From assembly GCA_034670405.1 (NCBI GenBank), contig JAXDDX010000045.1, forward strand, positions 806,001 to 870,000: 64,000 nt of DNA. The letters run 5' to 3'. Below the pieces are notes generated by a model. The model had not been told where the DNA came from and did no database searches. It was given only the letters and a program-made list of their open reading frames with translations. The stretch comes from Hoplostethus atlanticus. Taxonomy: Eukaryota > Chordata > Actinopteri > Trachichthyiformes > Trachichthyidae. Made by a program: the position numbers and the translations under genes. Below, piece after piece: positions 9,571 through 21,300 of this stretch. How positions within the stretch are numbered: position 1 is the first letter of the stretch; every line of letters begins with the position of its first letter.

Positions 9571-10689
9571 ACTATATATTTTATTCTTTTATTTATTATG
9601 TTGTATTTTTATGTCATGTTCAGCTAGCCGATAGTATGCAGTGTGCAGGTTTTAACAATTTTTCTCCTGATTCACTCTGGACCAGAAATAGATTGGATGG
9701 TGTTCATGTCTCTGCTCTTCACAGTTTGCCTTCTCTCAGCCGTCAGCCTGGGAGTGTTTGGGGAAGCACAAAACAAATTGGGAACAAAACTTGGGAAAAC
9801 AAATTTCTAACTTCACGTCACAAGCTTTATCAACACAGCCCCTGCTGCTGCAGGAGGAACTGGCAGGTAGATTGACAGTTTCTGAGCCACAGGCAGGAGA
9901 GGCTGATGAATATGTCTCTGTTTGTATTCCAATCAATAATGTATTTCACCCAGAGCCAAAGGTTTCCACGTGCCATCTTCTGGGACTTTGCTGCTGCTGA
10001 TGACGGATGTTTTCATGTATTCATACATTCTGACCAGTAGTATCCAGATGGTGGACTCCCTTCTGTCAGCCAGACATGACAGAACTGAATAAATAAATAT
10101 GACATTCATCATATAGACGTTTTTCTCTTACTTCTTTCAGCGTGAGGTGTTTTTAGAGGCTCCTTAATAAATTAAACCTACACCTAAAGACTTTGTATGT
10201 TGATATGGCAGCGTTAGTGCCTTGCTCTTGGGCTACACAGGGAGTGGAACCTCTGACAGGGGTCCTAATGCTACCTAACCCTTAAATGCCACCATTATTG
10301 GAAACAATCAATGAATGTTTAGTGGACACATTTATTTAGTGTAGAGGGCAGAGGAGCTCAGTCCAACAGGTCGGAGGCAAGCCATGCTGTAGCAACATCT
10401 CAGAGCTAGCATTAACCCAGCGAAGCAAAAAAACAACAGCAGTGAGAAATGAACATGTGGAGACACGTGTCACTATGTTTAGTTCCTATGGTTAGTTTTC
10501 CTTTTAATTCTTAAATGCTGACATTTGTCTTGTTTTTGTCTCACTTTACTTTTTCTGCTGTCATTTCCTTCACCTCTGCTTCTGTCACTGTGCCTTCGTT
10601 CTTCAGTCATTATAAGTCTCATGATTTGAAATTGATGTATTTTATAAGCACATGTTCATTGGAAAGAAATATCATTTCTATTCGACACT
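9571..10689. other. Intergenic, no gene recognised
   Basis: No exon or repeat could be assigned with confidence. A short frame from 9697 begins with a signal-peptide-like stretch (MVFMSLLFTVCLLSAVSLGV) but stops after 37 codons and has no supporting partner. Confidence 0.3.
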
Positions 10690-12935
10690 GTTGCTAAGCT
10701 AACACGGAATCCCTCCCCCTCTGATAGCTTTCTGTTTCAGTTTTAGCGAATGATTTCATGTCCTTTTTTAGCCAGAAAATCACGCTGATTAGAGATGAGC
10801 TCACCAGTACACTCTCTAGTGGTGGTGCCGTCTCACCCCTGAAAAGTCCACTTGGTGTTTCCCGGGCTGAATGTCTTTTCTCACAGTTTGATTTAGTTTC
10901 CTTAGACTCTCTCACCAAGCTAACTCTGTCTTCGAAACCCACGACCTGCATGCTAGACCCTCTGCCTGCTAAACTGCTTAAAGAAGTTTTCCCTATCCTA
11001 GGACCCTCCATTCTATATATGATCAATCGGTCGCTGTCCACTGGCACTGTGCCTTTAAAACGGCCGTGATCAAGCCACTACTGAAAAAACCGAACCTTGA
11101 CCCCGAAGTACTTCAGAACTATAGACAAATCTCAAATCTGCCGTTCCTCTCCAAATTACTTGAACGAACAGTAGCCAGTCAATTTACAGATTTTTTGTCA
11201 AAAAATAACCTACTTGATCCCTTCCAATCTGGCTTTAGATCCTTTCACTTGACCGAAACTGCACTCACGAGAGTGGTAAATGAGCTTTTGTTAGCTGATT
11301 AGGCACAAGGCTCTGTCCTAGGACCACTGCTATTCCACTGCTATCTATATGCTACCACTTGGTGGCATCATTCGCAAATTTGGCATTAACTTCCATTGCT
11401 ACGCCGATGACACCCAAATTTACATACCAGTCAAACCAACCGATGACACCCAATTCTAAAAACTAGAGGCCTGCCTATCAGAGGTCAAATATTGGATGTC
11501 CCTAAACTTCCTACTTCTTAATGGCAGCAAAACTGAGATGCTGATTGTGGGACCAGCTAGACATAGACACTTATTTGAGAATACTACTCTCAACTTTGAT
11601 AGTTGTGTAATCTCCCAGAGCCCATACGTTAAAAACCTTGGGGTAAAATTCGACCCTACCCTCTCATTCGAGTTGCACATTAAGGAGATCACTAAAACAG
11701 CGTTTTATCATCTTCGCAATATTGCCAAAATTCGACCCATGCTAACAGAGGCAGACGCAGAAATTTTAGTACATGCCTTTGTATCATCCAGAATCGATTA
11801 TTGCAAAGTCCTTTTTTCGGGCTTACCTACTGGGCGCACTAAAAATCTACAACTGGTCCAGAATGCTGCTGCCAGAATCCTGACCAAAACTAGGAAATTC
11901 GACCATATAACTCCCATATATAACTCTATCCTCATTACACTGGCTACCAATTCAGGCCAGGTGTGACTTTAAGGTGCTTTTACTTACATATAAATCATTA
12001 CATGGGATGGCACCGTCCTATTTATCCAATTTGATTAAACCATATAAACCGCCACGCGCCCTCAGATCTCAGGACGCTGGCTACCTGTCTATCCCAGCAG
12101 TCAAAAAGAAAACTGCAGGTAACAGAGCCTTTTCTTACCGGGCTCCCTATCTATGGAACAGTCTGCCTGCCTCAATCAGAGAGGCAGGCTCTATCGAAGT
12201 CTTTAAATCAAGGCTAAAAATCCATTTATTCTCTCTGTCATTTGACCAGCCTTGAGGGAGTGGCTCAGTCTCTTCTCAGAGTAAGGCTAGACCAGTTAGC
12301 TTATCCTAGCTCAGGGTCCTGCCGATGGATACTAGCATCCTGCCTACATGTCCTATTCTCCTGGTCTACCTGCTCCTGTCCACTGACGCTGGTCATGTTT
12401 GTCTGTGTGAGTGAGAGTGTGTGTATGGGTGTGTATGGGTGTGTCTCCTATCTGTTCCAGGCTGCAGCCCGGCAGAGTTGGCGTCTGCGTGGTCCCCCCT
12501 CCTAGGACGATGCCGACTGAGCGGGTGTTGCGTTCTCCTATCTGGGCAGTGTTGGCGCCTGCATGGTCCCCTAGTCCTATGATGACGCTGACTGAGTTGC
12601 CGTTGCTGTGATGCCGCCCCATCAGATCTGGATGTCCCACCAAAATAAACTTTCATATATTGTGTATACGCTGCTTGCCCAAACTCGGCATCTATTGCAC
12701 ACCCAACCGTCCTGGTAGGGGGATCCCTCTCTGAGTAGCCCCTACCAAGGTTTCTCCCAATTTTCCCTATAAGGTTTTGTGGGAGTTTTTCCTTGTCCTC
12801 TGTGAGGGTCTAAGGCTGGGGGATGTCGTGTACTAATCATTTATTATTTTCACATGTTGGGCACTGTGAAGCCCTTAGAGACTGTAACGGTGATTAAGGG
12901 CTATACAAATAAATGTGATTTGATTTTGATGAGAG
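10690..12935 (+). mobile_element. 5'-truncated, decayed L2-type LINE
   Basis: Plus-strand pieces of an ORF2 read in order: a pre-RT segment with DPLPAKLLKEVFPILGPSIL (from about 10750), IKPLLKKPNLDPEVLQNYR (11069 on), [10 protein letters not shown], then [15 protein letters not shown] (RT motif C, about 11391-11440), KNLGVKFDPTLSF, NAAARILTKTRKFDHITPIY, and the thumb/tail LYKSLHGMAPSYLS-like part to about 12255. RT motif A (FDTVDH-type) is absent: sequence jumps from VVNELLLAD to QGSVLGP, an internal deletion. In addition, an in-frame stop lies just after the YADD region and frames change at least three times. The 3' UTR ends in a TGATTTGATTTTGA-type short repeat, as L2 elements do. This copy cannot move. 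Confidence 0.85.
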
Positions 12936-14034
12936 CCTAACATATGATTGCATGATGACCACAATCATCATTAGACCCTCCCCCATTCCCTTACATAGTT
13001 TAGTCTGTTTTTACCTAAAACAGGTAAACAGTTTTTTCTCTTTTGCGTTTTTCTCGTGTTGCGCTGTAGAATTATAATGCTAGAAAGGTTGCAATTTTAA
13101 CACTGTGTTTCTGTCGCTTCGCTTCTGTTTAATCACTGTGCAAAGAAATGAATACTAAACTAGTTTGAAACTATAGCTGACAACACTTCCTCCAGACAGC
13201 TGATCCAGAGATGATAATTGGTGTGTTCATCCACAGATGGGTTGCTGTTCTCCACAGATGCCAATTAACACGTTGTTGGTCTCTGCAGGATGAAATGAAT
13301 CACCACGCTGCTGATGATCCTCTCTGACCTGAACTACTAGAAGCTCTCTCTCTCGCAGAAACACTTTTTGATCCATTGTTCACGGTTGGGGGGGTTACAC
13401 AATTGGTTACAGGGTTTGGCTTTTTGGGAGTTTTTGTCTTGCAGTTATTGATAATTATGCTTCTCAGAGGAAGCTGACCCAGGGCCTGGTTAATTTTATT
13501 TTGTGACCAAGCTGGCCATCTGGAAGAGCAGCAAGAACCAGATCCAGGGTCAGGATGATCCAGGGCCTTCAGGATGTGAGCAGCTTGCAGGGCTTAGGAA
13601 GACGTTCCCTGGTGTCTGGTTATGTGATGGATGCTGTGCTGGCCTCTTATCTGCCATACGGGGTGTGTTTATGACAGCTTCAGCAGGATGGAGAGTCCCT
13701 GAACACAAATGTCAGACAGTTATCTGACTCAGGCGTCCAAATGTGGAGGAGCTTGTTAGGGATCACATGCAGACAGAGAGGAAAATAGATTTCCATAGAG
13801 ATTTCCTATTGATGGAATGATGGTGGGCTTCATGGCATGTTGGTAACTGGTAGCTCAGTTTGACATTACATGTGGATCACAGAGGAAAAATCTTTTGCTC
13901 AGAGTCTTTTCTTCATCTCTTAAGAAACAGGGAAGATCTCAGTTGTGGATCCTTCTGTGATCACCTCCATCTGAAATGTTTCTCCTAAACCCCCTTAGTG
14001 ACATCAACATGAGCTTGTGTGGTTGTTGAATTTG

Positions 14035-14175
14035 AAAAATAGGAGCAAATGCCTTGAAGGTCACAGGTTTGATCACCACAACGGCCAATGTGTTCATTCC
14101 TGTCCAAGTGTCCTTGAGCAAGACACTGAACCTCCAGCTGCTCCTGAAGGTGAAAACTTAGAATTTGTCTATAAA
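14035..14175 (+). mobile_element. tRNA-derived SINE fragment
   Basis: CACAGGTTTGATCACCA resembles a pol III box B (GGTTCGANTCC), and GTGTCCTTGAGCAAGACACT is a hallmark of common fish tRNA-derived SINEs. Box A is not clearly present, so the copy is partial or diverged. Confidence 0.55.
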
Positions 14176-15069
14176 ATGATGCCTGAGGGGGTCTAAAAAA
14201 GTGATGACACAAAGTAAAGCAAATTACAAAAAAAGTAGTGATCTCCTCCTGTTGGAAAAATACATCAAAAACAATATTACTCTTATCTGACTTTTCCATT
14301 TCTGACCGAAGAATTCTGAGAAAACTGAAGAGAATTAATTTACCAGAAAATCAACTCAGAGCAGCAGCAGAAAATCAGTGAACATTAAAATAACCACTAG
14401 TCACTGTGTGAGCAGAGCACACCCAAAAGCATTTTCTCTCTGAAAAACTGTACAAAAATATTGTACTGAAAGCAGAGGTGTGATAGGCTGTGAAAATAAT
14501 GAGAATAATGATAAATAAAAGAAGAAGAGGATGTAAATACTGTGGAAATGTCTTCCCTGGGATCACAGCACAGCAGCCAAAATGAGAATTAAAGGTCCAT
14601 ATGATAGGAATTCATATTTTCCTCTATTTATATTCACATATGATCAAAGATGTTTAATGAAAACATTGTTAAAATTTGATTTGGTTTGAGTGGTTGCTTT
14701 TAAATTATTGCAAAAATCCTCCAGGTAGTTTCAGACCAACTCCAGCAAACGCATCAAATCCGGACTTGGTCCTGATTGGCTCCCCTCACTAAAGACGCCC
14801 TGAAATCCGTCCAATTAGGCCAGTTTGCTGCATCTGAACTGGAAAGCCTCTGAACTGGTGTTGTCAGGGTCCAGTATCGTGACTGTTCTGCCTGTGAGGA
14901 CTGACCATGCGTTCACATGCTGTCAGATATATAGGAAAAATGTATTTCCTACTAATTTCACATCATTCACAACACCAAGTCCAGTTATGATGCAATGATA
15001 ACCTTTAACCTTCTCAACATGATGGAAAAAAACACACAGAAGAAGAGTTGTTGTCTTGTTTCTGTCAGT

Positions 15070-15150
15070 TCAATTCAGATCAGATCAGTTCAGATCAGAT
15101 CAGTTCAGATCAGTTCAGATCAGATCAGATCAGATCAGATCAGATGTTTA
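15070..15150. repeat. CAGATCAGATCAGTT short tandem array
   Basis: CAGAT and CAGTT pentamers alternate for about 80 bp. It has no coding meaning. Confidence 0.8.
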
Positions 15151-18100
15151 CTTCCTGTCTGGGTCCGGCCTCCAGACATTACAGGCTGATTAGTGATTCT
15201 GTCTCTTCTGTGCTTTGATGTTCGGCGGTAAACAAACGCTGGAGGAGTTAAGGAGCTGATCTGAAGGCAGCGCTGCTTTCCAGCATCTCAATGTTCTGTC
15301 CAAAGCCGGGGCTGCTGGGACATTTGTTAACTAGCTAAGCAATCCAGTAGATTTCCCTCCAAATCGACCCGGTGGCCACAATGTAAAATGGTGGTAGAGG
15401 CTGACAGGCTTGTAGAGGCTGGTAGAGGCTGGTAGAGGCTGACAGGCTGGTTTAGGCTGGCAGGCTGCTGGTGATGGTCTTATTGTTTTACTGTTAACAT
15501 TATACTAATGTCTTAGAGTTAACGTGGTGATGATTTATTGATGGTAAAATAAAACACAGAGCACCTTTAATACAACAATCCAGCTTTTAAAACTACGTGT
15601 GACAGGAGGAGGTGAGACTGAATACATCACAGGAGCTTTAAGTTTTAATTCCACTACAGGTCTAAAACTTTAATCCTACACAGTTTTCATTTTGTGTCTC
15701 CAGATCTCCCAGCAGCAGGGGGCTGTTTCCACTGCCTTATCATCAAATGTTAATGATTAACTGATTTCTTGGGAAAGTGTGTGATATGGCTGCGATAAAT
15801 TTAACATCTGGAGAGAAACGGTGGAAAACCACCTGCTGTTCGGAGCAAAGGTCAAATTGGATGGACTGCAGAAGCTGCTGTGAGTTTCCCCAGAGAAAAA
15901 ATACCTCATGTATTATGTGGATTTTTTATAAATCAGTTACATAAAAGGTTTTGTGTTTTTTAATTTTTTAATTAAAAGGTTTCATGAACACAGAATGAAA
16001 AACATCTCCGGGTACGGTCTCCTACATATCGTCAGCTTAACCACCATGCACGTTTGAGTTTATCCAAAGGGTCTTTAAAGGGTTTCATCAGACCTTAAGT
16101 TGAAGTTAAAACAAGAAAAGTCGGAAGTTGCAAGGTTTTCACAACAGCGATGTTCGCCTGGACAAACTCCTCCCACAGCAAGAGGAGAGACAAAAAGAGG
16201 AACTTGTGACAGGAAATGTGGGGAAATGTGAGTTACACATCAGCTCTTCCCAAACACAGTGAGAGGTAGAAATACATAGAAATGTTACAACATGAAAACA
16301 CAATTAAGGGTGATGAGACTCTAAACTACTGAGGACCACAGATATTCAGGGTCCCAGTTACAGGATTATAACAGGCCTGACTTCACTCTGGTCCTCTGGT
16401 TTAACCTGTCAGTGGTTATTTAGCAGAAGCCAACTATAAGAGGGTGAAGACAGAATGGATCTGGTCAACAGGAACAACAGAAAGGTGAAAGGTTGATGGT
16501 CAATCAGTGAATTTATTCAATTGATTAAAAGGACTCAACTGAATTCTAGTTGCTGTTATATAATAAGTCAGTATGATGAATGTGATCATTTTCTCTACTG
16601 TTATACAATTATCTTCCAAGTCAAATCTAACGGCCAAAAACCGTCTTAGATGAGGTGCATTGTGGGAAAAAAAACCTTAGAAGAGCCGTAGCTGTTTGGG
16701 ATCCTTGATGTGAAAAGGTTTTCCGTTTTGTACTTGGTGATTTCACACGTTGGGTCATTGATTATGGTTCGGCCCGTATGCAGTACTGACAGCAGCGCTA
16801 GATGATGAAGAGGCTGCATGGCCTCCTCTCATGTGGTGCAGTCTGATCGACACTCTGGTTGTCTATGGGAATTGATTGTGTGTTGTTGTTGTTATCATCA
16901 TTCTGGGTTTCAGTCTCAATGCTGGTTCAGACGCTTTTCCACCCTGAAGATAATTCTAGGGGAAAGAAACACTGAATGATTGGATTTTTTCAGAACTTGT
17001 CAGCATCGTCAAATTCAAAGACACTGAATATCGGCACAAAATACCGGCTGTCTGCAGGTTTGGTACGAAGACATTAGAGTCATCCGTCACAAACCCACAT
17101 CGGTCAAACCCACGTTTCCTTTGAACGAGGAAACTCAAACACAACGTTGGTTCATCTTTGGTCGAGTGTCTCACTGCTTTTCGTCCTGGCAGCTTGGGAT
17201 GACAACACAACACACAACACACAACACCACACACCAATGAACCAGTCATGTTCTGTATTTTAGTCAGTATCAGTGCATGGGAATGAGGTCAGCTGGCGGG
17301 GGTTCAGATCTGACCCTCCTGAGGACTCATCTGAGGGAATTGCCCATAATTCATAGCGTCGTGATTTAATAAAGGAGGACAGCGTAGAAGCTTCTTGTTA
17401 GTAGAGCGGGTTTCATTACACGGGTGGATAAAGTTGTTTGGATTTCCAACTCCAGATCTGTTCATCTGATCGATGAAAACAGACGGTTGAGAACATCTGG
17501 GCTCTCCACGGGGGGGCGGTTGCATCGCTGTATCCAAGGCAACGCGTGATGTCATCAAGCGTCTCATTTCTTCTGAGCAAGCCAGTGACAAAGTTTGCGA
17601 GGGCTCAGTGGGCGGGGTCAGGAGTCAGGACGCCTTGAACGCCAGATGTGATTCAGTCGGTTGTCCTGTTGAGCCTCTGGAGGTCAGAGGTCACCGTCCT
17701 CTTCTCACAGCATCAACCTCATGAGTCATCTCTAGTGCCCCCAATGGGTGACATGCCTCACTACAACACCAGTCCACCAGCGGTGATGCCTGGTTCATCA
17801 CCACTTCTACAGAAAAATGAAACATATTCTACATCTGCTAAAATATGAATGTTTCTGGTTCAGACAGGTTATGACATAAATCACCATCCAACTGCAGCTT
17901 GTAGACAACGGAGCTTTTAATACCTGCTGCCTGATCGTCACATTACATCATCTTTACAAAACATCTCGAAAAGATTCAGATTTTCTTCTCAGACTGAAAT
18001 CTGAGCAACTCTCCTGATGAGCGCAATTACAAAAAGGACAAGAAGAGATCCGACGCTTCAACGCGTTTCCTGAGCAGAGGGACGAAGAGCAGGCGGCGGA

Positions 18101-18223
18101 TCCCTCTTCCTCCTCCCGGCGGCTTTCTGGAGAAATGATTGGCAGAGCGAGACGTCATGTGGGTGGAGGACAAGAGAGAGAGAGAGAGAAGAAGAAGAAG
18201 AAGGAAAAGTAGGACAGGAGATG

Positions 18224-18229
18224 TTTATT
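18224..18229 (-). terminator. Polyadenylation signal of ciao2a
   Basis: TTTATT on the plus strand is AATAAA on the minus strand, about 170 bp beyond the ciao2a stop codon. It is the first such signal in the expected direction. Confidence 0.6.
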
Positions 18230-18396
18230 GTCTTCGCTGGCCTACTTCCTCTGCAGCGTCTGATCCAGCCTCAGTAAGACTCCAGAGACGCCGTCTGCCA
18301 GGGAATCATGGGAAAGTCAATAAAGTTTCCATCGCTGTGGACCGACTTCCACCCCGCCGTTCATTCACCGTGGGGAAGAAAGTCTCCGCCCACTGG

Positions 18397-21300
18397 TCAG
18401 TAGTCTGGTTCGGCGACACACTGCTCCACGATCTCCTGCAGGTTTGGGTTCTCCATGGCGGCCGCCACCCGCTCCTTATCGTTGATCTGTTTGTTAACTG
18501 ACACACACACACACACACACACACACACTTAGACAATGCTACGACAACCCTTCAGGAGGTCAGAGGTCAGGGTAGGGGTCCATCTTGTTGGTTTAAAGTG
18601 AAGATAGAAACACACTTACTGTCTTCCTCCGTAGAATGGGTCCCTTCAGAGATGTAGATTTCCAACTGAGGAGAAAAAGATAAAGCAACGATGTCATGAA
18701 GTAGTTACATTCAGTGTGTGTGTGTGTGTGAGTGTGAGAGTGGCAACACAAACATTGAGGTTGGGCTGAAAAATAAAATGCCTCTAGAATAATAAAGACG
18801 AACACAACAGGAAACCATCAAAGCCCTTCAGGCTGGAACAGAACTGACAGACTGAACATGACATCACAACAACTCTCTATAATACATGTTACTGAAACAG
18901 ATCCACCCGAGGGCGGCCCGGGAACCTGGATGAATGAATAATGCGGCCTCAGGGTGGGATCGTCGCCGGGGCAACGCTCCGGGACTCACCTTGTGTTTGA
19001 ACGGTAAGCAGCGCTGCAGTTTCACCTGCAAGCAGAGGCCTGCAGACAGAGAACACCAGTCAGGGTATTGATCTGATTTAAAACACCATTTGATCAGTTC
19101 AGTATCGATCCCTGCCGGGTCATCATGAAGCCTCTAATTGGTGTGTCTGAGTAGATCTGGAGCTAAATCCTGCAGGACACGGGGGACATGAGGACTGGAT
19201 TGGGAACCACAGTGGTAGATGGACGAGGACCGTGTCACGTAATCAATCAATCATCATCATTGCACATTTGTTCCCTCAGATTGTCTGTGTGACAGGTAGA
19301 TCTCTATTTATTTAACCCCCCCTATGATTGTAAGACTATCTGAGGGTTGAATCTTCCTTTCAGTGATTGTACAGCGATGACACAAAGCCTGCTGGGAGAA
19401 CGACGGCGCCAACCAGGCAGATGGGCTGGCTCTCTGCAGTCAGGGGCCCCATCCAGCCACGTCCTCTAGCTAACGGATGACTGGATCCAAGTTACTGTGT
19501 TTTACATTCACCCTGTTAGTTTCTGCTTAACGTGGTTCAGATGGAAAATGACTGGGAGGCAAAACGAGCCGAGCTTCACTTTTCATTTGAGTTCAAATCC
19601 ATTTTGTATCCTGGGATTAAAAAAAACTTCAAACCACAGGCACAAAATACTAAATACTAAAACCATTTAAACTAAAAACAAGAGAAACAAGTTACAGCTT
19701 CGTACCAAAGTGAGGAGCAACGGGGCGTTTCCATGCCGACAGAAAGGATTTCCTCCATATTGCCGGTAGGTTTTGGGGCCCTTTGGCTCCAAGTTGAACC
19801 ACGTCTCAAATGAAGCCACGCCACATTACGCCAATGTCACGGTGAAGGCCCGCCTCTATTCATTTTCTAATAGAGGTGAGTTATTCACTGTGCAGTGCAT
19901 GCTGGGAGAGCTTGCCGTGCGGGGGAACGGGTGGGGATGATGATGATGATGATGATGATGCTTCTAGTGGCGTCCTCATCACCAGGACGTCATGTCAGCT
20001 GTCCAAGCATTTCTTTTTAGGACAAATTCATTACAGCGATGTCAGGACTCCCTCTCTCATTTCACGCTCTGTTGTAGGAGTTGATGAAGCTGGTTGGTAA
20101 CTCAGACACTTTACAGTATTTCCCATGATGCCTCAGAGACGTTTAGAGCCCCAATGTAAAGCTGTTTGGTGTTTGGTTGCTGGTGTTAAACTCCTCCCCT
20201 TTCAAATCTCTAAACCTGCCAGAAAGCATTTCAAAAAGTCACGTCTGATTATTTCCACCAATCACAGTCCCAATCAAAACGAGACGCCGGTGTGCCGGGG
20301 GTGGGGCCAATCAGCTGGGTCTTTTTTTTGATTGGTAGGAATCAGCTCTCACTCTGGTAAACCAATGATTTAGTCCCAAGACTTGAAGACGTTCATGTTG
20401 TCTGTGAGGTCGGTGGAGGAGGATGTAACACCAGGGGCCTGTTCCAGAAAGCGGGTTTAGTGAAAACTGGTAACCCTGAGATGAGGGAAACTGGGTTTTC
20501 CGTTACAGAAAGAGAGGTAACTCAAACTCTGATTCAGTTACCATGGTAACTGACTCTGTGAACCTAACCTGCTCGCTGGCAGGTTTTCTTGAACAAACCC
20601 TGAGTTTCTCCCTGTCTCCTCCCTCTGCTGAACCTGAAGCAGCTGTCGGACATGGCGTGTCCTTTCCTCGGTAACCCGATCGATATTCAAGCGGAAGTAA
20701 TTCGCATAGCCTTACGTCGGGAGAGGATTTTGAGACCCCGATTAGATGTTCTATGTCCAGGATGGAAGAGCTGTCCGAGATATAATATGCCGTTTACAGT
20801 TCACGGATTAAGCTACCACCACCCCGAGCAGTCAAATAAAGACACCTTTCATTTGGTCTTCTTTATTTCCTACAAATACAAAAGCAACAGTTAGTATTTT
20901 ATATTGTTCCAACAACACATTTCACCTGTGATCATGCACCCACCTCTAATTTATGTTAGTTAATTTCTAGATCTGCCTTTCTAATTTGCCGCCCCAAGTA
21001 CATCATTTGAAGTATGTCTGGCCCAGACAGCTCAGTTGGTAGAGCATTAGACTCTTAGTCTCAGGGTTGTGGGTTCGATCCCCACATAGTGTTAACTATC
21101 ACCTTTGTATGTCGCTTTGGATAAAAGCGTCTGCTGAATGACTCTATTGTAATGTTTTTATATTTCATTTTCAGCTGCTGCCAAGAGCGCTTTGCACCCG
21201 TGGGATTGCACCTAAATGAAAATATTTTTTTTCCAATACCATTCCACCACTTTCTCACATGTAGGTAATATTATAAGAAAGTGTGGTTAAATGTTAAATG

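Larger units (their letters stand above)
12936..18222. other. Intergenic sequence, no gene recognised
   Basis: No reading frame shows recognisable domain content or splice-consistent exons. It contains a SINE fragment (14035-14175), a CAGATCAGATCAGTT-type short tandem array (15070-15150) and a GTAGAGGCTG array (15408-15460). The rest shows ordinary mixed composition. Regulatory elements may be present but cannot be supported from one sequence. Confidence 0.4.

Noticed and set aside
9697-9810. Small secreted-protein gene with a signal peptide
   Set aside because: The frame stops after 37 codons and no following exon or homologue is recognisable.
21020-21094. A tRNA-Lys gene inside intron 2 of ciao2a
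   Set aside because: The acceptor stem does not pair, a SINE tail follows, and the same sequence is repeated inside two other Harbinger copies.
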